Of a stretch of DNA of 64,000 nt, positions 46,060 through 58,731 are shown piece by piece. The notes below the pieces were generated by a model that was not told the DNA's origin, did no database searches, and saw only the letters and a list, made by a program, of their open reading frames with translations. The position numbers and the translations under genes are program-made. The stretch is from contig NZ_WNKY01000004.1 in assembly GCF_009720825.1 (NCBI RefSeq), positions 62,001 to 126,000 of the forward strand, in the 5' to 3' direction. Within the stretch, counting starts at the first letter, position 1, and every line of letters begins with the position of its first letter. The stretch is from Duganella radicis. Its GTDB lineage: Bacteria; Pseudomonadota; Gammaproteobacteria; Burkholderiales; Burkholderiaceae_D.

Positions 46060-47553
46060 TTATTTCATCTGTGGGAATGCAAATTCTGCGCCAGCACTGG
46101 CGGTATTCGGCCAGCGCTGCATCACCGCTTTGTGGCGCGTGTAGAAGCGCACGCCTTCCGGACCATAGGCGTGATGATCGCCGAACAGACTGCGCTTCCA
46201 GCCGCCGAAACTATTGAACGCCATCGGCACCGGCAGCGGCACATTCACGCCCACCATGCCGACCTGGATCTGCCGCACAAACTCACGCGCCACGCCGCCG
46301 TCGCGCGTGTAGATCGCCACGCCATTGCCATACTCGTTGCGGTTGATAAGCTCCACCGCGCTGCCCACGTCCGGCGCGCGCAGCATGCACAACACCGGGC
46401 CGAAAATCTCTTCCTTGTAGATCGTCATATCCGGCGTGACGTGATCGAACAAGGTGCCGCCGATGAAGAAGCCGTTCTCGCGTCCGACCACTTTGTGATT
46501 GCGGCCATCGACCACCAGCTTCGCGCCCTGCTCCACGCCCTCGCCGATCAAGCGCTCTATGCGCTGCTTGGCCGCGCTGGTGACGACAGGTCCCATTTCG
46601 GCATCGGCCGCCATGCCGTCGCGCACTTTCAGTGCGGCGGTGCGCTTTGCCAGTGCATCGACAATTTTATCGCCCGCATCGCCCACCGCGACGACCACCG
46701 AGATCGCCATGCAGCGTTCACCGGCGGAACCGAAGGCAGCGCCCATCAACGCGTCGACCGTCATCTCCATGTCGGCATCCGGCATCACCACCATGTGATT
46801 TTTCGCGCCGCCCAGGGCCTGTACGCGCTTGCCCGCCGCGCAGCCGCGCGAGTAAATGTATTCCGCGATCGGCGTCGAGCCGACAAAGCTCACCGCCTGC
46901 ACCACCGGATGATCGAGCAGCGCATCGACCGTCACCTTATCGCCTTGTACGACATTGAACACGCCATCCGGCAGGCCGGCTTCTTTCAGCAGGCGCGCAT
47001 GCAGCAGCGACGGCGACGGATCGCGTTCGGAAGGCTTCAGCACAAAGGTATTGCCGCATGCGAGTGCGACCGGGAACATCCACATCGGCACCATCACCGG
47101 GAAATTGAACGGCGTGATGCCCGCTACCACGCCCAGCGCCTGCCGCATCGACCACGCATCGATGCCGCGCGAGATCTGGTCGGTGAATTCACCTTTCAGC
47201 ATCTGCGGGATGCCGACCGCGAACTCCACCATCTCGATGCCGCGTGCCACTTCGCCCTGCGCGTCGGCGAAGGTCTTGCCATGTTCGCGCGTGATCATGG
47301 CCGCGAATTCATCGGTGTGCTGCTGGCACAGTTGCAGGTACTTGAACAGCACGCGCGCGCGCGTCAGCGGCGGCGTGGCGGACCACGACGGGAATGCTTT
47401 CTCAGCCGCGCGCACGGCGGCATCCACCTCCTCCGCCGTGCCGAGTGCCACTCTGGCTACCGGTTCGCCCAATGCGGGATTGAACACGTCTGCATGGCGG
47501 CCGCTTTGCGTATCGATGGTAACGCCGTTGATGTAATGGGTGATGGTATCCAT
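46060..47553 (-). CDS. mmsA: CoA-acylating (methyl)malonate-semialdehyde dehydrogenase
   Basis: 497 aa. ALDH fold with catalytic Cys281 in [22 protein letters not shown], and [15 protein letters not shown], the NAKNH-type motif where MMSDH enzymes lack the usual general-base Glu. It converts malonate semialdehyde (from beta-alanine) to acetyl-CoA, and the methylated form (from thymine) to propionyl-CoA. It sits after aptA and ald, in pathway order. Confidence 0.94.
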   Translation of the reverse strand: MDTITHYINGVTIDTQSGRHADVFNPALGEPVARVALGTAEEVDAAVRAAEKAFPSWSATPPLTRARVLFKYLQLCQQHTDEFAAMITREHGKTFADAQGEVARGIEMVEFAVGIPQMLKGEFTDQISRGIDAWSMRQALGVVAGITPFNFPVMVPMWMFPVALACGNTFVLKPSERDPSPSLLHARLLKEAGLPDGVFNVVQGDKVTVDALLDHPVVQAVSFVGSTPIAEYIYSRGCAAGKRVQALGGAKNHMVVMPDADMEMTVDALMGAAFGSAGERCMAISVVVAVGDAGDKIVDALAKRTAALKVRDGMAADAEMGPVVTSAAKQRIERLIGEGVEQGAKLVVDGRNHKVVGRENGFFIGGTLFDHVTPDMTIYKEEIFGPVLCMLRAPDVGSAVELINRNEYGNGVAIYTRDGGVAREFVRQIQVGMVGVNVPLPVPMAFNSFGGWKRSLFGDHHAYGPEGVRFYTRHKAVMQRWPNTASAGAEFAFPQMK

Positions 47554-47575
47554 GATGCTCTTTCAAATAAGCGGC

Positions 47576-48691
47576 TTAGCCCAACAGGCTGTCCGCGTCC
47601 ACGTAGTTATAACCAAGGCCGTGCGCCACCGCTTCATATGTGACGTGGCCCTGGCAGACATTCAAACCGTTCTTCAAATGCGGGTTGGCTTTCATTGCTT
47701 TCTGCCAGCCCTTGTCGGCCAGCGCTATCGCGTGGCCGATGGTTGCGTTGTTCAGCGCGAAGGTCGAGGTGCGCGCCACCGCGCCCGGCATGTTGGCCAC
47801 GCAGTAGTGCACCACGCCGTCCACCACATACGTCGGTTGCTCGTGCGTGGTGGCGTGCGAGGTTTCAAAACAGCCGCCCTGGTCGATCGCCACGTCCACC
47901 ACCACCGCGCCCTGCTTCATGCGCGAGATCATGGCCTTGGTGACCAGCTTGGGCGCCGCCGCGCCGGGCACCAGCACGCCGCCGATCACCAGGTCCGCAT
48001 CCAGCACCGCCTCCTCGATCGAGTGCGCGTTGGAATACATGGTGGCGATGCGGTTGCCGTACACCAGGTCCAGCTGGCGCAGGCGGTCGATGTTCTTGTC
48101 CAAGATCGTCACGCGCGCGCCGATGCCAACCGCCATCTGCAAGGCATTGGTGCCGACCACGCCGGCGCCGATAATCGCGATATGCCCCGGCGCCACGCCC
48201 GGCACGCCGCCCAGCAGCAAGCCCATGCCGCCCTTGGATTTCTCCAGATGCGCGGCGCCGGCCTGGATCGACATGCGCCCCGCCACTTCGCTCATCGGCG
48301 CCAGCAGCGGCAAGCCGCCGTTAGGGCCGGTGATGGTTTCGTAGGCGATGCACACCGCGCCCGATTGCACCAGCGCCCTGGTCTGCTCCGGATCCGGCGC
48401 AAGGTGCAGATAGGTGTACAGGATCTGGTCCTTGCGCAGCATGGCGCATTCCTGCGGTTGCGGTTCCTTCACCTTCACGATCATGTCGGCGCGGGCGAAA
48501 ATTTCGCTGGCGCCTTCCACCATGCTGGCGCCGGATGCTTCGTACATCGCATCCGTGAGGCCGATGGCCGCGCCGGCGTTTTTCTGTACCAGTACTTGAT
48601 GACCACGCAAAACGAGTTCCTTGACACTGGCCGGGGTAAGGCCAACACGGGACTCCTGGTTCTTGATCTCTTTTGGGACGCCGACCAGCAT
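47576..48691 (-). CDS. ald: alanine dehydrogenase
   Basis: 371 aa from the ATG at 48691 (AGGAGAACTACC upstream). Typical start [20 protein letters not shown], substrate-site VKVKEPQ and [12 protein letters not shown] motif [12 protein letters not shown], and [18 protein letters not shown]. Converts alanine to pyruvate and ammonia. Next to a beta-alanine:pyruvate aminotransferase it can turn the alanine product back into pyruvate, keeping the amino acceptor supplied; that coupling is inference from gene order. Confidence 0.95.
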   Translation of the reverse strand: MLVGVPKEIKNQESRVGLTPASVKELVLRGHQVLVQKNAGAAIGLTDAMYEASGASMVEGASEIFARADMIVKVKEPQPQECAMLRKDQILYTYLHLAPDPEQTRALVQSGAVCIAYETITGPNGGLPLLAPMSEVAGRMSIQAGAAHLEKSKGGMGLLLGGVPGVAPGHIAIIGAGVVGTNALQMAVGIGARVTILDKNIDRLRQLDLVYGNRIATMYSNAHSIEEAVLDADLVIGGVLVPGAAAPKLVTKAMISRMKQGAVVVDVAIDQGGCFETSHATTHEQPTYVVDGVVHYCVANMPGAVARTSTFALNNATIGHAIALADKGWQKAMKANPHLKNGLNVCQGHVTYEAVAHGLGYNYVDADSLLG

Positions 48692-48702
48692 GGTAGTTCT
48701 CC

Positions 48703-50019
48703 TCATTCCAGGTTTTTAAGTACTTCCCTCAGCTTTCCAAACAGCTCATCGATGTGTTTTTTCTCCAGCACCAGCGGTGGCGACAGCGCGATGATGTCGC
48801 CGGTGACGCGAATCAGGATGCCGTCCTCGAAGGCTTTCTTGAACGCCGCGAACGCGCGCGCGCCCGGCTTGCCCGCAATCGGCGCCAGCTCGATGCCGGC
48901 GATCAGGCCGATGGTGCGGATGTCGATCACGTGCGGCAGGCCTTTCAGCGAATGCACGGCGTCGGCCCAGTATTCGGCCATGCCGGCGGCGTGTTCGAGA
49001 ATCTTCTGTTCCTCGAACACCTCCAGCGTCGCCAGCGATGCGGCGCAGGCCACTGGATGGCCCGAGTAGGTATAACCGTGGAACAGCTCAATGCCGGCCG
49101 GCGCGTTCATGAAGGCGTCGTAGATGTGCTGCTTGCTGAACACCGCGCCCATCGGAATGGTGCCGTTGGTCAGGCCCTTGGCGGTGGTCATCATGTCCGG
49201 CTCAACGTCGAAGTAATCGCCGGCGAACGGCGTGGTCAGACGGCCGAAGCCCGTGATCACCTCATCGAAGATCAACAGGATGCCGTGCTTGGTGCACAGC
49301 TCGCGCAGGCGCTTGAGATAACCCTTCGGCGGAATCAGCACGCCGGTGGAACCGGCCACCGGCTCGACGATCACCGCCGCGATGGTCGACGCGTCGTGTA
49401 GCGCGACGATGCGCTCCAGTTCATCGGCCAGATTGGCGCCGTGTTCCGGTTCGCCGCGCGTGTAGGCGTTCTGCTCCAGATTGTGCGTATGCGGCAGGTG
49501 ATCCACGCCCGGCAGCATCACGCCATACGGCTTGCGGTTGCCGGCGATGCCGCCGACCGAAATGCCGCCAAAGCCCACGCCGTGATAGCCGCGTTCGCGG
49601 CCGATCAAACGCGTGCGGCTGGCCTCACCACGCGCCTTGTGATACGCCAGCGCGATCTTCAGCGCGGTATCCACTGCTTCGGAACCGGAGTTGGTGTAGA
49701 ACACATGGCCGTAGCGATGGTTGGTGTACTCCATCAGCTTGTCGGCCAGGTCGAAGGCGGCCGGGTGGCCCATCTGGAAGGTCGGCGCGAAATCGAGCTG
49801 GCCGACCATCTCGCGCACGGCGGCGACGATCTTCGGCTGCGCGTGCCCGCACGGCACGCACCACAGGCCGGCCGTGCCGTCCAGAATGCTGCGGCCGTCG
49901 ACATCCTTGTAGTACATGCCCTCGGCCGACACCAGCAGGCGCGGATGCTGCTTGAAGTCGCGGTTGTTCGTGAATGGCATCCAGAAGGACGCCATCGATT
50001 GCGGTCGTGATTCGTTCAT
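48703..50019 (-). CDS. aptA: beta-alanine:pyruvate aminotransferase (class III)
   Basis: 438 aa from the ATG at 50019, preceded by AAGGAG. An upstream extension would overlap the divergent regulator and is rejected. Class III features: TAGLWCVPCGHAQPKIV, YTNSGSEAVDTALKIA, FDEVITGFGR, and PLP lysine Lys281 in MTTAKGLTNG. Transfers the amino group of beta-alanine to pyruvate, giving malonate semialdehyde and alanine. First gene of the leftward operon. Confidence 0.93.
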   Translation of the reverse strand: MNESRPQSMASFWMPFTNNRDFKQHPRLLVSAEGMYYKDVDGRSILDGTAGLWCVPCGHAQPKIVAAVREMVGQLDFAPTFQMGHPAAFDLADKLMEYTNHRYGHVFYTNSGSEAVDTALKIALAYHKARGEASRTRLIGRERGYHGVGFGGISVGGIAGNRKPYGVMLPGVDHLPHTHNLEQNAYTRGEPEHGANLADELERIVALHDASTIAAVIVEPVAGSTGVLIPPKGYLKRLRELCTKHGILLIFDEVITGFGRLTTPFAGDYFDVEPDMMTTAKGLTNGTIPMGAVFSKQHIYDAFMNAPAGIELFHGYTYSGHPVACAASLATLEVFEEQKILEHAAGMAEYWADAVHSLKGLPHVIDIRTIGLIAGIELAPIAGKPGARAFAAFKKAFEDGILIRVTGDIIALSPPLVLEKKHIDELFGKLREVLKNLE

Positions 50020-50057
50020 GCACATCTCCTTGTGGACTTTTTGACGAACCGTAAAAA

Positions 50058-50087
50058 AATTTACCAGTTGGCAAAATGATGATGCAA
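50058..50087 (-). promoter_or_regulatory. predicted promoter of the pyrimidine catabolic operon
   Basis: Read leftward: -35 TTGCAT (50087-50082), 18-bp spacer, -10 TAAATT (50063-50058), leaving a leader of about 30 bases before aptA. Two TGGCAA hexamers (50069-50074 and 50148-50153) flank the region and could be direct-repeat sites for the divergent MocR-type regulator; this is tentative. Confidence 0.45.
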
Positions 50088-50181
50088 TAATAGACAGCAG
50101 GACAACTATGGCACAGATACACAATTCATCAAACTGTCCAACCGTACTGGCAACAAAAACACTACAGTTTTGGAGTTGAGG

Positions 50182-51609
50182 ATGGAAGAAGGAAGTTGGC
50201 CCTGCGTCCCGATTGAGCGCAGGCAGAAAGGCAGCCTGGTCGATCAGATCGTGACGGCCATCAGCGCCATGGTCGGCAGCAAAGAGTTGCGCGTGGGCAC
50301 CAAAATGCCCTCGGTGCGGCAATTCGCCAAGTGTAATGGCGTCAGCACCTTTACAGTTGTGGAAGCCTACGACCGGCTGGTGACGCTGGGCCTGCTGTCG
50401 TCGCGGCGCGGCTCCGGCTACTTCGTGGCGCGCCAGGAAGTGCCGGCCACGCTGCTGCCGGCGGCGCTGCACATCATCCCCAACGCCATCGACGCCCTCA
50501 CGCCCGACCTGTATTCCGGCGTGTCGGAAGCGCTGCCGGTGGGCGCCGGCTGGCTGCCGCCCGAATGGTATGGCGAGGACACCATCCTTGACGCCGTGCG
50601 CCAGGCCATGCGCATCCCGGCCAACCGCCTGCGCGGCTACGGCCATCCGCTCGGCTTCCCCACCCTGCGCCAGCAGATGGCGGCCGCGCTGAGCGACGAG
50701 CTGTTCCCGGTGGAGGCCGAGCAAATCCTGCTGACTCACGGCGCCACCCACGCCTTCGATCTGGTGCTGCGCACGCTGACCAAGCCGGGCGACACCGTGT
50801 TCGTGGAGGATCCCGGCTACAGCAATCTGTTGTCGCTGATCCGCCACCATGGCTGCATCGCGGTCGGCATTCCGCGCGGCGAGCACGGACTGGATCTGGA
50901 CGCGCTGGCGCAGCAGGCCGCGCAAGTGCAGCCCAAACTCATGTTCGTCAACACCGTGCTGCAAAATCCGCTCGGCACCTCGCTCAGCGTGGCGCAGGCG
51001 CATCGCCTGCTGGCGTTGGCCGAGCAGTTCGACTTCTGGCTGGTGGAGGACGACATCTACCGCGAACTGGCGCCGCGCGGCGAAGCCTCGCTGGCGGCCA
51101 TGGATGGACTGCGGCGCGTGATCCGCGTCGGCAGTTTTTCCAAGACGCTGTCGCCGGTGCTGCGCGTCGGCTCGATCTGCGCTTCATCCTCGCTGATCCC
51201 GGAACTGCTGCGCGTGAAAATGCTGGCCGGCCTCACCACCTCCGAGATCAACGAGCGCGCCGTCTACCACGCCATCACCGCCCGCCCCTACAAGCGCATG
51301 GTGGACAAGCTGGTGACGCAACTGGACGCCGGCCGCGAACGCGCCATGGCCAGCCTGCGCGAAGTGGGCATGACCTTGCTGGCACGGCCGCGCGGCGGCA
51401 TGTTCGTCAGCGCCGGCTGGCACGACGCGCCGAGCGCCGAATGGAATGGAAAAATCATCGCCGACCAGGCACTCAAGCACGGCATCCTGCTATCGCCGTG
51501 CGACTTCTTCATGCTGCGCGCGCCGGAATCGATCTGGTTCCGGTTCAACGTGGCTTACGCAGACCACCCGCAACTGCAAACCTTCCTGAGGCGCATATGC
51601 CGACAGTAA
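50182..51609 (+). CDS. MocR/GntR-type PLP-dependent regulator
   Basis: 475 aa from the ATG at 50182 (TTGGAG upstream). N-terminal GntR winged HTH at ~12-85 (VGTKMPSVRQFAKCNGVSTFTVVEAYDRLVTLGLL, GSGYFVA) and a class I aminotransferase domain at ~110-475 with Lys321 in RVGSFSKTLSPVLRVG for PLP. Divergent from aptA, so probably the regulator of the pyrimidine operon, sensing an amine such as beta-alanine through PLP. Overlaps the tetR-type gene by 13 bp. Confidence 0.93.
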   Translation: MEEGSWPCVPIERRQKGSLVDQIVTAISAMVGSKELRVGTKMPSVRQFAKCNGVSTFTVVEAYDRLVTLGLLSSRRGSGYFVARQEVPATLLPAALHIIPNAIDALTPDLYSGVSEALPVGAGWLPPEWYGEDTILDAVRQAMRIPANRLRGYGHPLGFPTLRQQMAAALSDELFPVEAEQILLTHGATHAFDLVLRTLTKPGDTVFVEDPGYSNLLSLIRHHGCIAVGIPRGEHGLDLDALAQQAAQVQPKLMFVNTVLQNPLGTSLSVAQAHRLLALAEQFDFWLVEDDIYRELAPRGEASLAAMDGLRRVIRVGSFSKTLSPVLRVGSICASSSLIPELLRVKMLAGLTTSEINERAVYHAITARPYKRMVDKLVTQLDAGRERAMASLREVGMTLLARPRGGMFVSAGWHDAPSAEWNGKIIADQALKHGILLSPCDFFMLRAPESIWFRFNVAYADHPQLQTFLRRICRQ

Positions 51610-52253
51610 AAATCAACCGCCGCCTGCTCAACCGCGACAAGCTGGAAGCCGAAATCACCGCCGAAGCCGTGCGCGTGTTCGCCGAATGCGGCTACGAGGG
51701 CACCTCCATCGCCACCGTGGCGGAGAATGCCGGCCTGTCCAAGCAAAACCTGATGTACTACTTCCCCACCAAGCAGGCGCTGTACCAGCGCGTGCTGGAC
51801 GAAGTGCTGGACGAATGGCTGGCGCGCATGGAAAGCCTGGCCGACGCCGCGCAGGACCCGCGCGAAGTGCTGCGCGCCTACGTGCAGGCCAAGCTGAAAT
51901 TCTCGCGCGAGAATCCATGGGCCTCGCGCGTGTATGCGATGGAAGTGATCAGCGGAGCGCCGCTATACGGCGGCCAGATACAAAGCCGCGTGGTGCCGCT
52001 GGTGCGCAAAGATATCGAGGTGTTCGAGCAGTGGATCGCCGCCGGGAAGATGGCGCCGGTGAATGCCACGCATCTGCTGTTTGCGATCTGGGCGATGACG
52101 CAGTCCTATGCGGACTTCTCGGCCCAGATGGCGCTGGTGCTGAACCGCAAACAGCTGACCAAAAAAGATTTCGACGATGCCGAAAAGGTCATCGTCGACA
52201 TGGTGCTGGCGGCGATCAGTGTGCCGCGTTCTGCTTGCGGCGACGCGCCATGA
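51597..52253 (+). CDS. TetR-family regulator (RutR-like)
   Basis: 218 aa. HTH at ~17-63: ITAEAVRVFAECGYEGTSIATVAENAGLSKQNLMYYFPTKQALYQRVL. The C-terminal domain (ARMESLADAAQDPREVLRAYVQAKLKFSRENPWASRVYAMEVISGAP) matches RutR-like/TetR_C proteins, many of which respond to uracil or thymine. Overlap with the upstream mocR-type gene places it in the same regulatory unit beside the pyrimidine operon. Its 3' end overlaps the convergent PEP-CTERM gene by 38 bp. Confidence 0.9.
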   Translation: MPTVKINRRLLNRDKLEAEITAEAVRVFAECGYEGTSIATVAENAGLSKQNLMYYFPTKQALYQRVLDEVLDEWLARMESLADAAQDPREVLRAYVQAKLKFSRENPWASRVYAMEVISGAPLYGGQIQSRVVPLVRKDIEVFEQWIAAGKMAPVNATHLLFAIWAMTQSYADFSAQMALVLNRKQLTKKDFDDAEKVIVDMVLAAISVPRSACGDAP

Positions 52254-53148
52254 AACCGATCATGCCCAGACCGGCCAGCAGCATGACGTAGGTTTCGGGC
52301 TCCGGCACCGGCTGGGCAAAGCCCTGCAAATTGACGGCCTTGAAGAAGTTGCCGGAATTGATCTGCACCTGCGAAGCCCAGGAATCGACGATCACATTGC
52401 CGTTGATGACGCCCTGGCCGCCGCTGACCGATGCCTTCGGCGCCAGGATGCTGAGATTGGCGCCGGTGTTGATGCTCAGCGAGGTGGCATCGGTAAAGTT
52501 GAACAGCACGTTGTAACCGTCAAACGCCTGATAGCCGCCCTGGAACAACGCCGAGCTGCCGCTGATGTTGACGATCAGCGTGGCGTTTTTGGCGAAGCCG
52601 CTCAGGTTATAGTAGCTGCTGTTTTTCAGCGAGCTGGCATTAAGGTCGATCACTTCCACCGATTTGTTGCTGCCGGTGAGGTAGACGCCGCCCCATTTCT
52701 CTTCGGCCTGCGCGGTGTTGCTCAGCGCGTCCAACGATTTGGAGGTTTTGGCCAGCGACGACGACACGGCGCCGAAATTGACCGGCGATTTGCCGCTCTG
52801 CACCTTGGTGGCGGTGGTCGCGCTGGTCAGCTGGGTGGTGCCGCCAACGTAGCTGTCGCCATTGAAGACATTGCCGCCATTGAGGGAGAAGTTGCCGCCG
52901 GCGATCAGCGAGTAATGGCCGTAGGCGTCCTTGTTGGTGTCATTGATGGAATACGAGCTGACCGAGACATTGCCCGCCGCGACCACCGCACCTTGCACGT
53001 CCGCGCTGGGCGCGCTGAAATTGGTGAAGGAGTAGACATTGGCGCCACCAACCAGCTTGCTCAGGTCGAGCACGTCCGCCTGGGCCGAGCCCACAGCGGC
53101 GAAGGCCAGTACGGCTGCGGAGACGGTGTTTTTGATTGCAACGGCCAT
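52216..53148 (-). CDS. choice-of-anchor A PEP-CTERM protein
   Basis: 310 aa from the ATG at 53148 (TTGAGGAAC upstream). Signal peptide at ~1-25 (AVLAFAAVGSAQA). The middle is the choice-of-anchor A domain (GNVSVSSYS, LIAGGNFSLNGG, VYLTGSNKSVEVIDLNASSL, GVINGNVIVDSW). The C-terminus is a sorting tail: PVPEPETYVMLLAGLGMIGF followed by MARRRKQ. The tail would be processed by an exosortase, linking the protein to exopolysaccharide or surface export. No exosortase gene is in the window. Confidence 0.92.
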   Translation of the reverse strand: MAVAIKNTVSAAVLAFAAVGSAQADVLDLSKLVGGANVYSFTNFSAPSADVQGAVVAAGNVSVSSYSINDTNKDAYGHYSLIAGGNFSLNGGNVFNGDSYVGGTTQLTSATTATKVQSGKSPVNFGAVSSSLAKTSKSLDALSNTAQAEEKWGGVYLTGSNKSVEVIDLNASSLKNSSYYNLSGFAKNATLIVNISGSSALFQGGYQAFDGYNVLFNFTDATSLSINTGANLSILAPKASVSGGQGVINGNVIVDSWASQVQINSGNFFKAVNLQGFAQPVPEPETYVMLLAGLGMIGFMARRRKQNAAH

Positions 53149-53362
53149 ATAGTTCCTCAAGAGCAATTTAAATTACCCCAAGGATATCACATGTTAACTT
53201 TTATTGCCTTGAAGAATTACTCCAAGCATTAAAAAACCACCATTTATCCGCTGCAATCACCGGCCATCCCCGTCAAACCGCAGTTGATCGGAATCCGCTA
53301 CGGCCGCCGGGAGGGCTTTGCTACAGTGATTCCATCGCAACACGTTTTGATGGAGATGCAAT

Positions 53363-53614
53363 ATGAACAAACTGACTAATCTGCTCGATGAGATCCTGCG
53401 TGCCTTTACCCAAACGCTACGCTACGGCGTGCGCCTGATCGGCCGCATGTCGCCGCCGGCCTTGCTGGGGGCGGCGCTGGTGCTGGCGTTCATCTGCTCC
53501 ATCCTGCCATTGGCGCTGGTGTTGTTCGTCGTGTTCATGCTGATTAAACTGGTGGTTGGGGCGACTGTCATTGGCAGCCGCCGCGCAAACCGCCACCAGG
53601 AGCACGTTGAATGA
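53363..53614 (+). CDS. small two-helix membrane protein
   Basis: 83 aa. A charged/amphipathic start (TNLLDEILRAFTQTLRYGVRLIGRM) precedes two hydrophobic stretches (~31-48 and ~50-70) and a basic, His-containing tail. SD GGAGATGCA precedes the ATG. It overlaps the sensor kinase start by 4 bp and so is translated with it; it might be an accessory membrane protein of the two-component pair. No named family recognised. Confidence 0.7.
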   Translation: MNKLTNLLDEILRAFTQTLRYGVRLIGRMSPPALLGAALVLAFICSILPLALVLFVVFMLIKLVVGATVIGSRRANRHQEHVE

Positions 53615-54540
53615 AAAAGAATCGGCTGGCCCAGGCCGGCTACAACAATGCCAAAAGCCTGCTCGACATCATCCGCGAGATCGGCGAAACCGCAGTCAGT
53701 GTGTGGTGGCATTTCTTCGACTGGCTGGCGCAGGTCGAGTGGCGCAAGCTGCTGATCATCTGGCTGCTGCTGCTGATTTTGTCGGCCTCGCTGTTCCACT
53801 TCACCGAGCAGGCCTGGGGCTTCATCCTGATGTCGCTGGCCTTGAAGGTGCTGGCCGGCGGCAAGCGCAAGGCCGAGCTGGAGGCGCGCCACGCTTCCAG
53901 CCAGGCCGACGAGGAAAGCATAGAACGGCGCGTGGTCGAAGCGCGCATGGCGGCCTTGCAGGCGCAGGTCGAGCCGCACTTTTTGTTCAACACCCTGGCC
54001 CTGATCGGCCAGCTGATCGAGACCGATCCGCCGCAAGCGGCGCGCATCCACCAGAACCTGATCGATTACCTGCGCGCCACCCTGCCGCAAATGCGCGCCA
54101 AGGGCGCCGGCACATTGGGGCGGCAGATCGAGATGTCGCGCGCCTATCTGGCCATCATGCAGGCGCGCATGCGCGCGCGGCTGGCGGTGTCGATCGACGT
54201 GCCGCAGGAAATGGCCAGCGCCACCTTCCCGGTGATGATGCTGCAAATCCTGATCGAGAACGCCATCAAGCACGGGCTGGAACCCAAGATCGAGGGTGGC
54301 CGCATCGACATCCGCGCCTCGGTGGACGGCCAGATGCTGCAAGTGGACGTGATCGACGACGGCGTCGGCTTCAATCCATTCTCCAGCGACGGCGTCGGCC
54401 TGGCCAATGTGCGCGAGCGCTTGCGCATCCAGTACGGCAACCGCGCCCAGCTGGTCATCGAAGCGCCGCTGACCGGCGGCACCCGCGCCAGCATCCGCGT
54501 GCCGTATGCGCCCGATATCTTTGCAGGGAGCGCCAAATGA
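53611..54540 (+). CDS. LytS/YehU-type sensor histidine kinase
   Basis: 309 aa. One or two membrane helices at ~46-82, a coiled segment, then the His_kinase domain with His123 in VEPHFLFNTLALI and a HATPase with ILIENAIKHGLEP and DDGVGFNPF plus GVGLANVRERL. This is the short form lacking a large sensor domain. Overlaps both neighbours by 4 bp, giving a translationally linked three-gene set. Phosphorylates the LytTR regulator encoded next. Confidence 0.92.
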   Translation: MKKNRLAQAGYNNAKSLLDIIREIGETAVSVWWHFFDWLAQVEWRKLLIIWLLLLILSASLFHFTEQAWGFILMSLALKVLAGGKRKAELEARHASSQADEESIERRVVEARMAALQAQVEPHFLFNTLALIGQLIETDPPQAARIHQNLIDYLRATLPQMRAKGAGTLGRQIEMSRAYLAIMQARMRARLAVSIDVPQEMASATFPVMMLQILIENAIKHGLEPKIEGGRIDIRASVDGQMLQVDVIDDGVGFNPFSSDGVGLANVRERLRIQYGNRAQLVIEAPLTGGTRASIRVPYAPDIFAGSAK

Positions 54541-55298
54541 ACCGCCCTACCGCACTCATCGCCGACGACGAGGAAGGCATGCGCCAGCAACTGCGCAGCC
54601 GCTTGCAGGAAGTGTGGCCGGCGCTGGAGATCGTGGCCGAAGCGGCCAACGGCATCGAAGCCGTGGCGCTGGCCGGACGGCACCAGCCGGACATCGTATT
54701 CCTCGACATCCGCATGCCAGGCATGTCCGGCATCGAGGCGGCGCGCATGCTGTTCAACCGCTGCCACCTGGTGTTCGTCACCGCCTATGACCAGTATGCG
54801 ATTGAAGCGTTTGAACAGGGGGCGCTGGATTACCTGCTCAAGCCGGTCGGCGGCGAACGCCTCAAGACCACCTGCGCGCGCCTGCAAACGCTGATCGGCC
54901 AGCAGCCGATTAATATCGAGCGCCAGCTGAGCCAGCTGTTGTCGCATCACAGCAAGCCGGCGGCGAAGCAGGAGTATTTGCGCTGGATACAGGCCGTGGT
55001 CGGCGCCAGCCTGCGCATGATCTCCACGCGTGAAGTGCTGTTCTTCCAGGCCGATGAAAAATACACGCGCGTGCAAACCGAGCAGTCGGAGGTCCTGATC
55101 CGCAAGACCTTGAAGGAGCTGGCGGACGAGCTCGATCCGAACGAATTCTGGCGCATTCATCGTTCGACATTGGTGCGGGTCGATGCGATCCAGGAAGTCA
55201 CGCGCGACCTGCGCGGGCGGCAGATGGTCCGCATCCGCAACTTCCCGGAGCTGTTGGAAGTAAGTCGCGGCCACGCGCATTTATTCCAGCAAATGTAA
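54537..55298 (+). CDS. LytTR-family response regulator
   Basis: 253 aa. Receiver domain at ~5-118 with acidic pair DD10-11, Asp57 in VFLDIRMPGMSG and Lys107 region YLLKPVGGERL. LytTR DNA-binding domain at ~148-250 (ISTREVLFFQADEKYTRVQT, FWRIHRSTLVRVDAI). Binds imperfect direct repeats in other systems. Target genes unknown. Confidence 0.93.
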   Translation: MNRPTALIADDEEGMRQQLRSRLQEVWPALEIVAEAANGIEAVALAGRHQPDIVFLDIRMPGMSGIEAARMLFNRCHLVFVTAYDQYAIEAFEQGALDYLLKPVGGERLKTTCARLQTLIGQQPINIERQLSQLLSHHSKPAAKQEYLRWIQAVVGASLRMISTREVLFFQADEKYTRVQTEQSEVLIRKTLKELADELDPNEFWRIHRSTLVRVDAIQEVTRDLRGRQMVRIRNFPELLEVSRGHAHLFQQM

Positions 55299-55352
55299 CG
55301 TGCGCCGGACGGCTTGGGTCTATACTGGACAGCTTCGACCAAGGAGGGAATG

Positions 55353-58727
<3,375 letters not shown>

Positions 58728-58731
58728 AGTC

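Noticed and set aside
50020..51003. Upstream extension of the beta-alanine aminotransferase frame
   Set aside because: It overlaps the whole front of the divergent MocR-type gene; the ATG at 50019 has a strong SD and matches the family N-terminus.
53149..53362. Possible sigma-54 promoter (TGGCCGGTGATTGCA) upstream of the PEP-CTERM gene
   Set aside because: The GG-GC spacing is one base short of the required distance, and flanking bases do not match the consensus.
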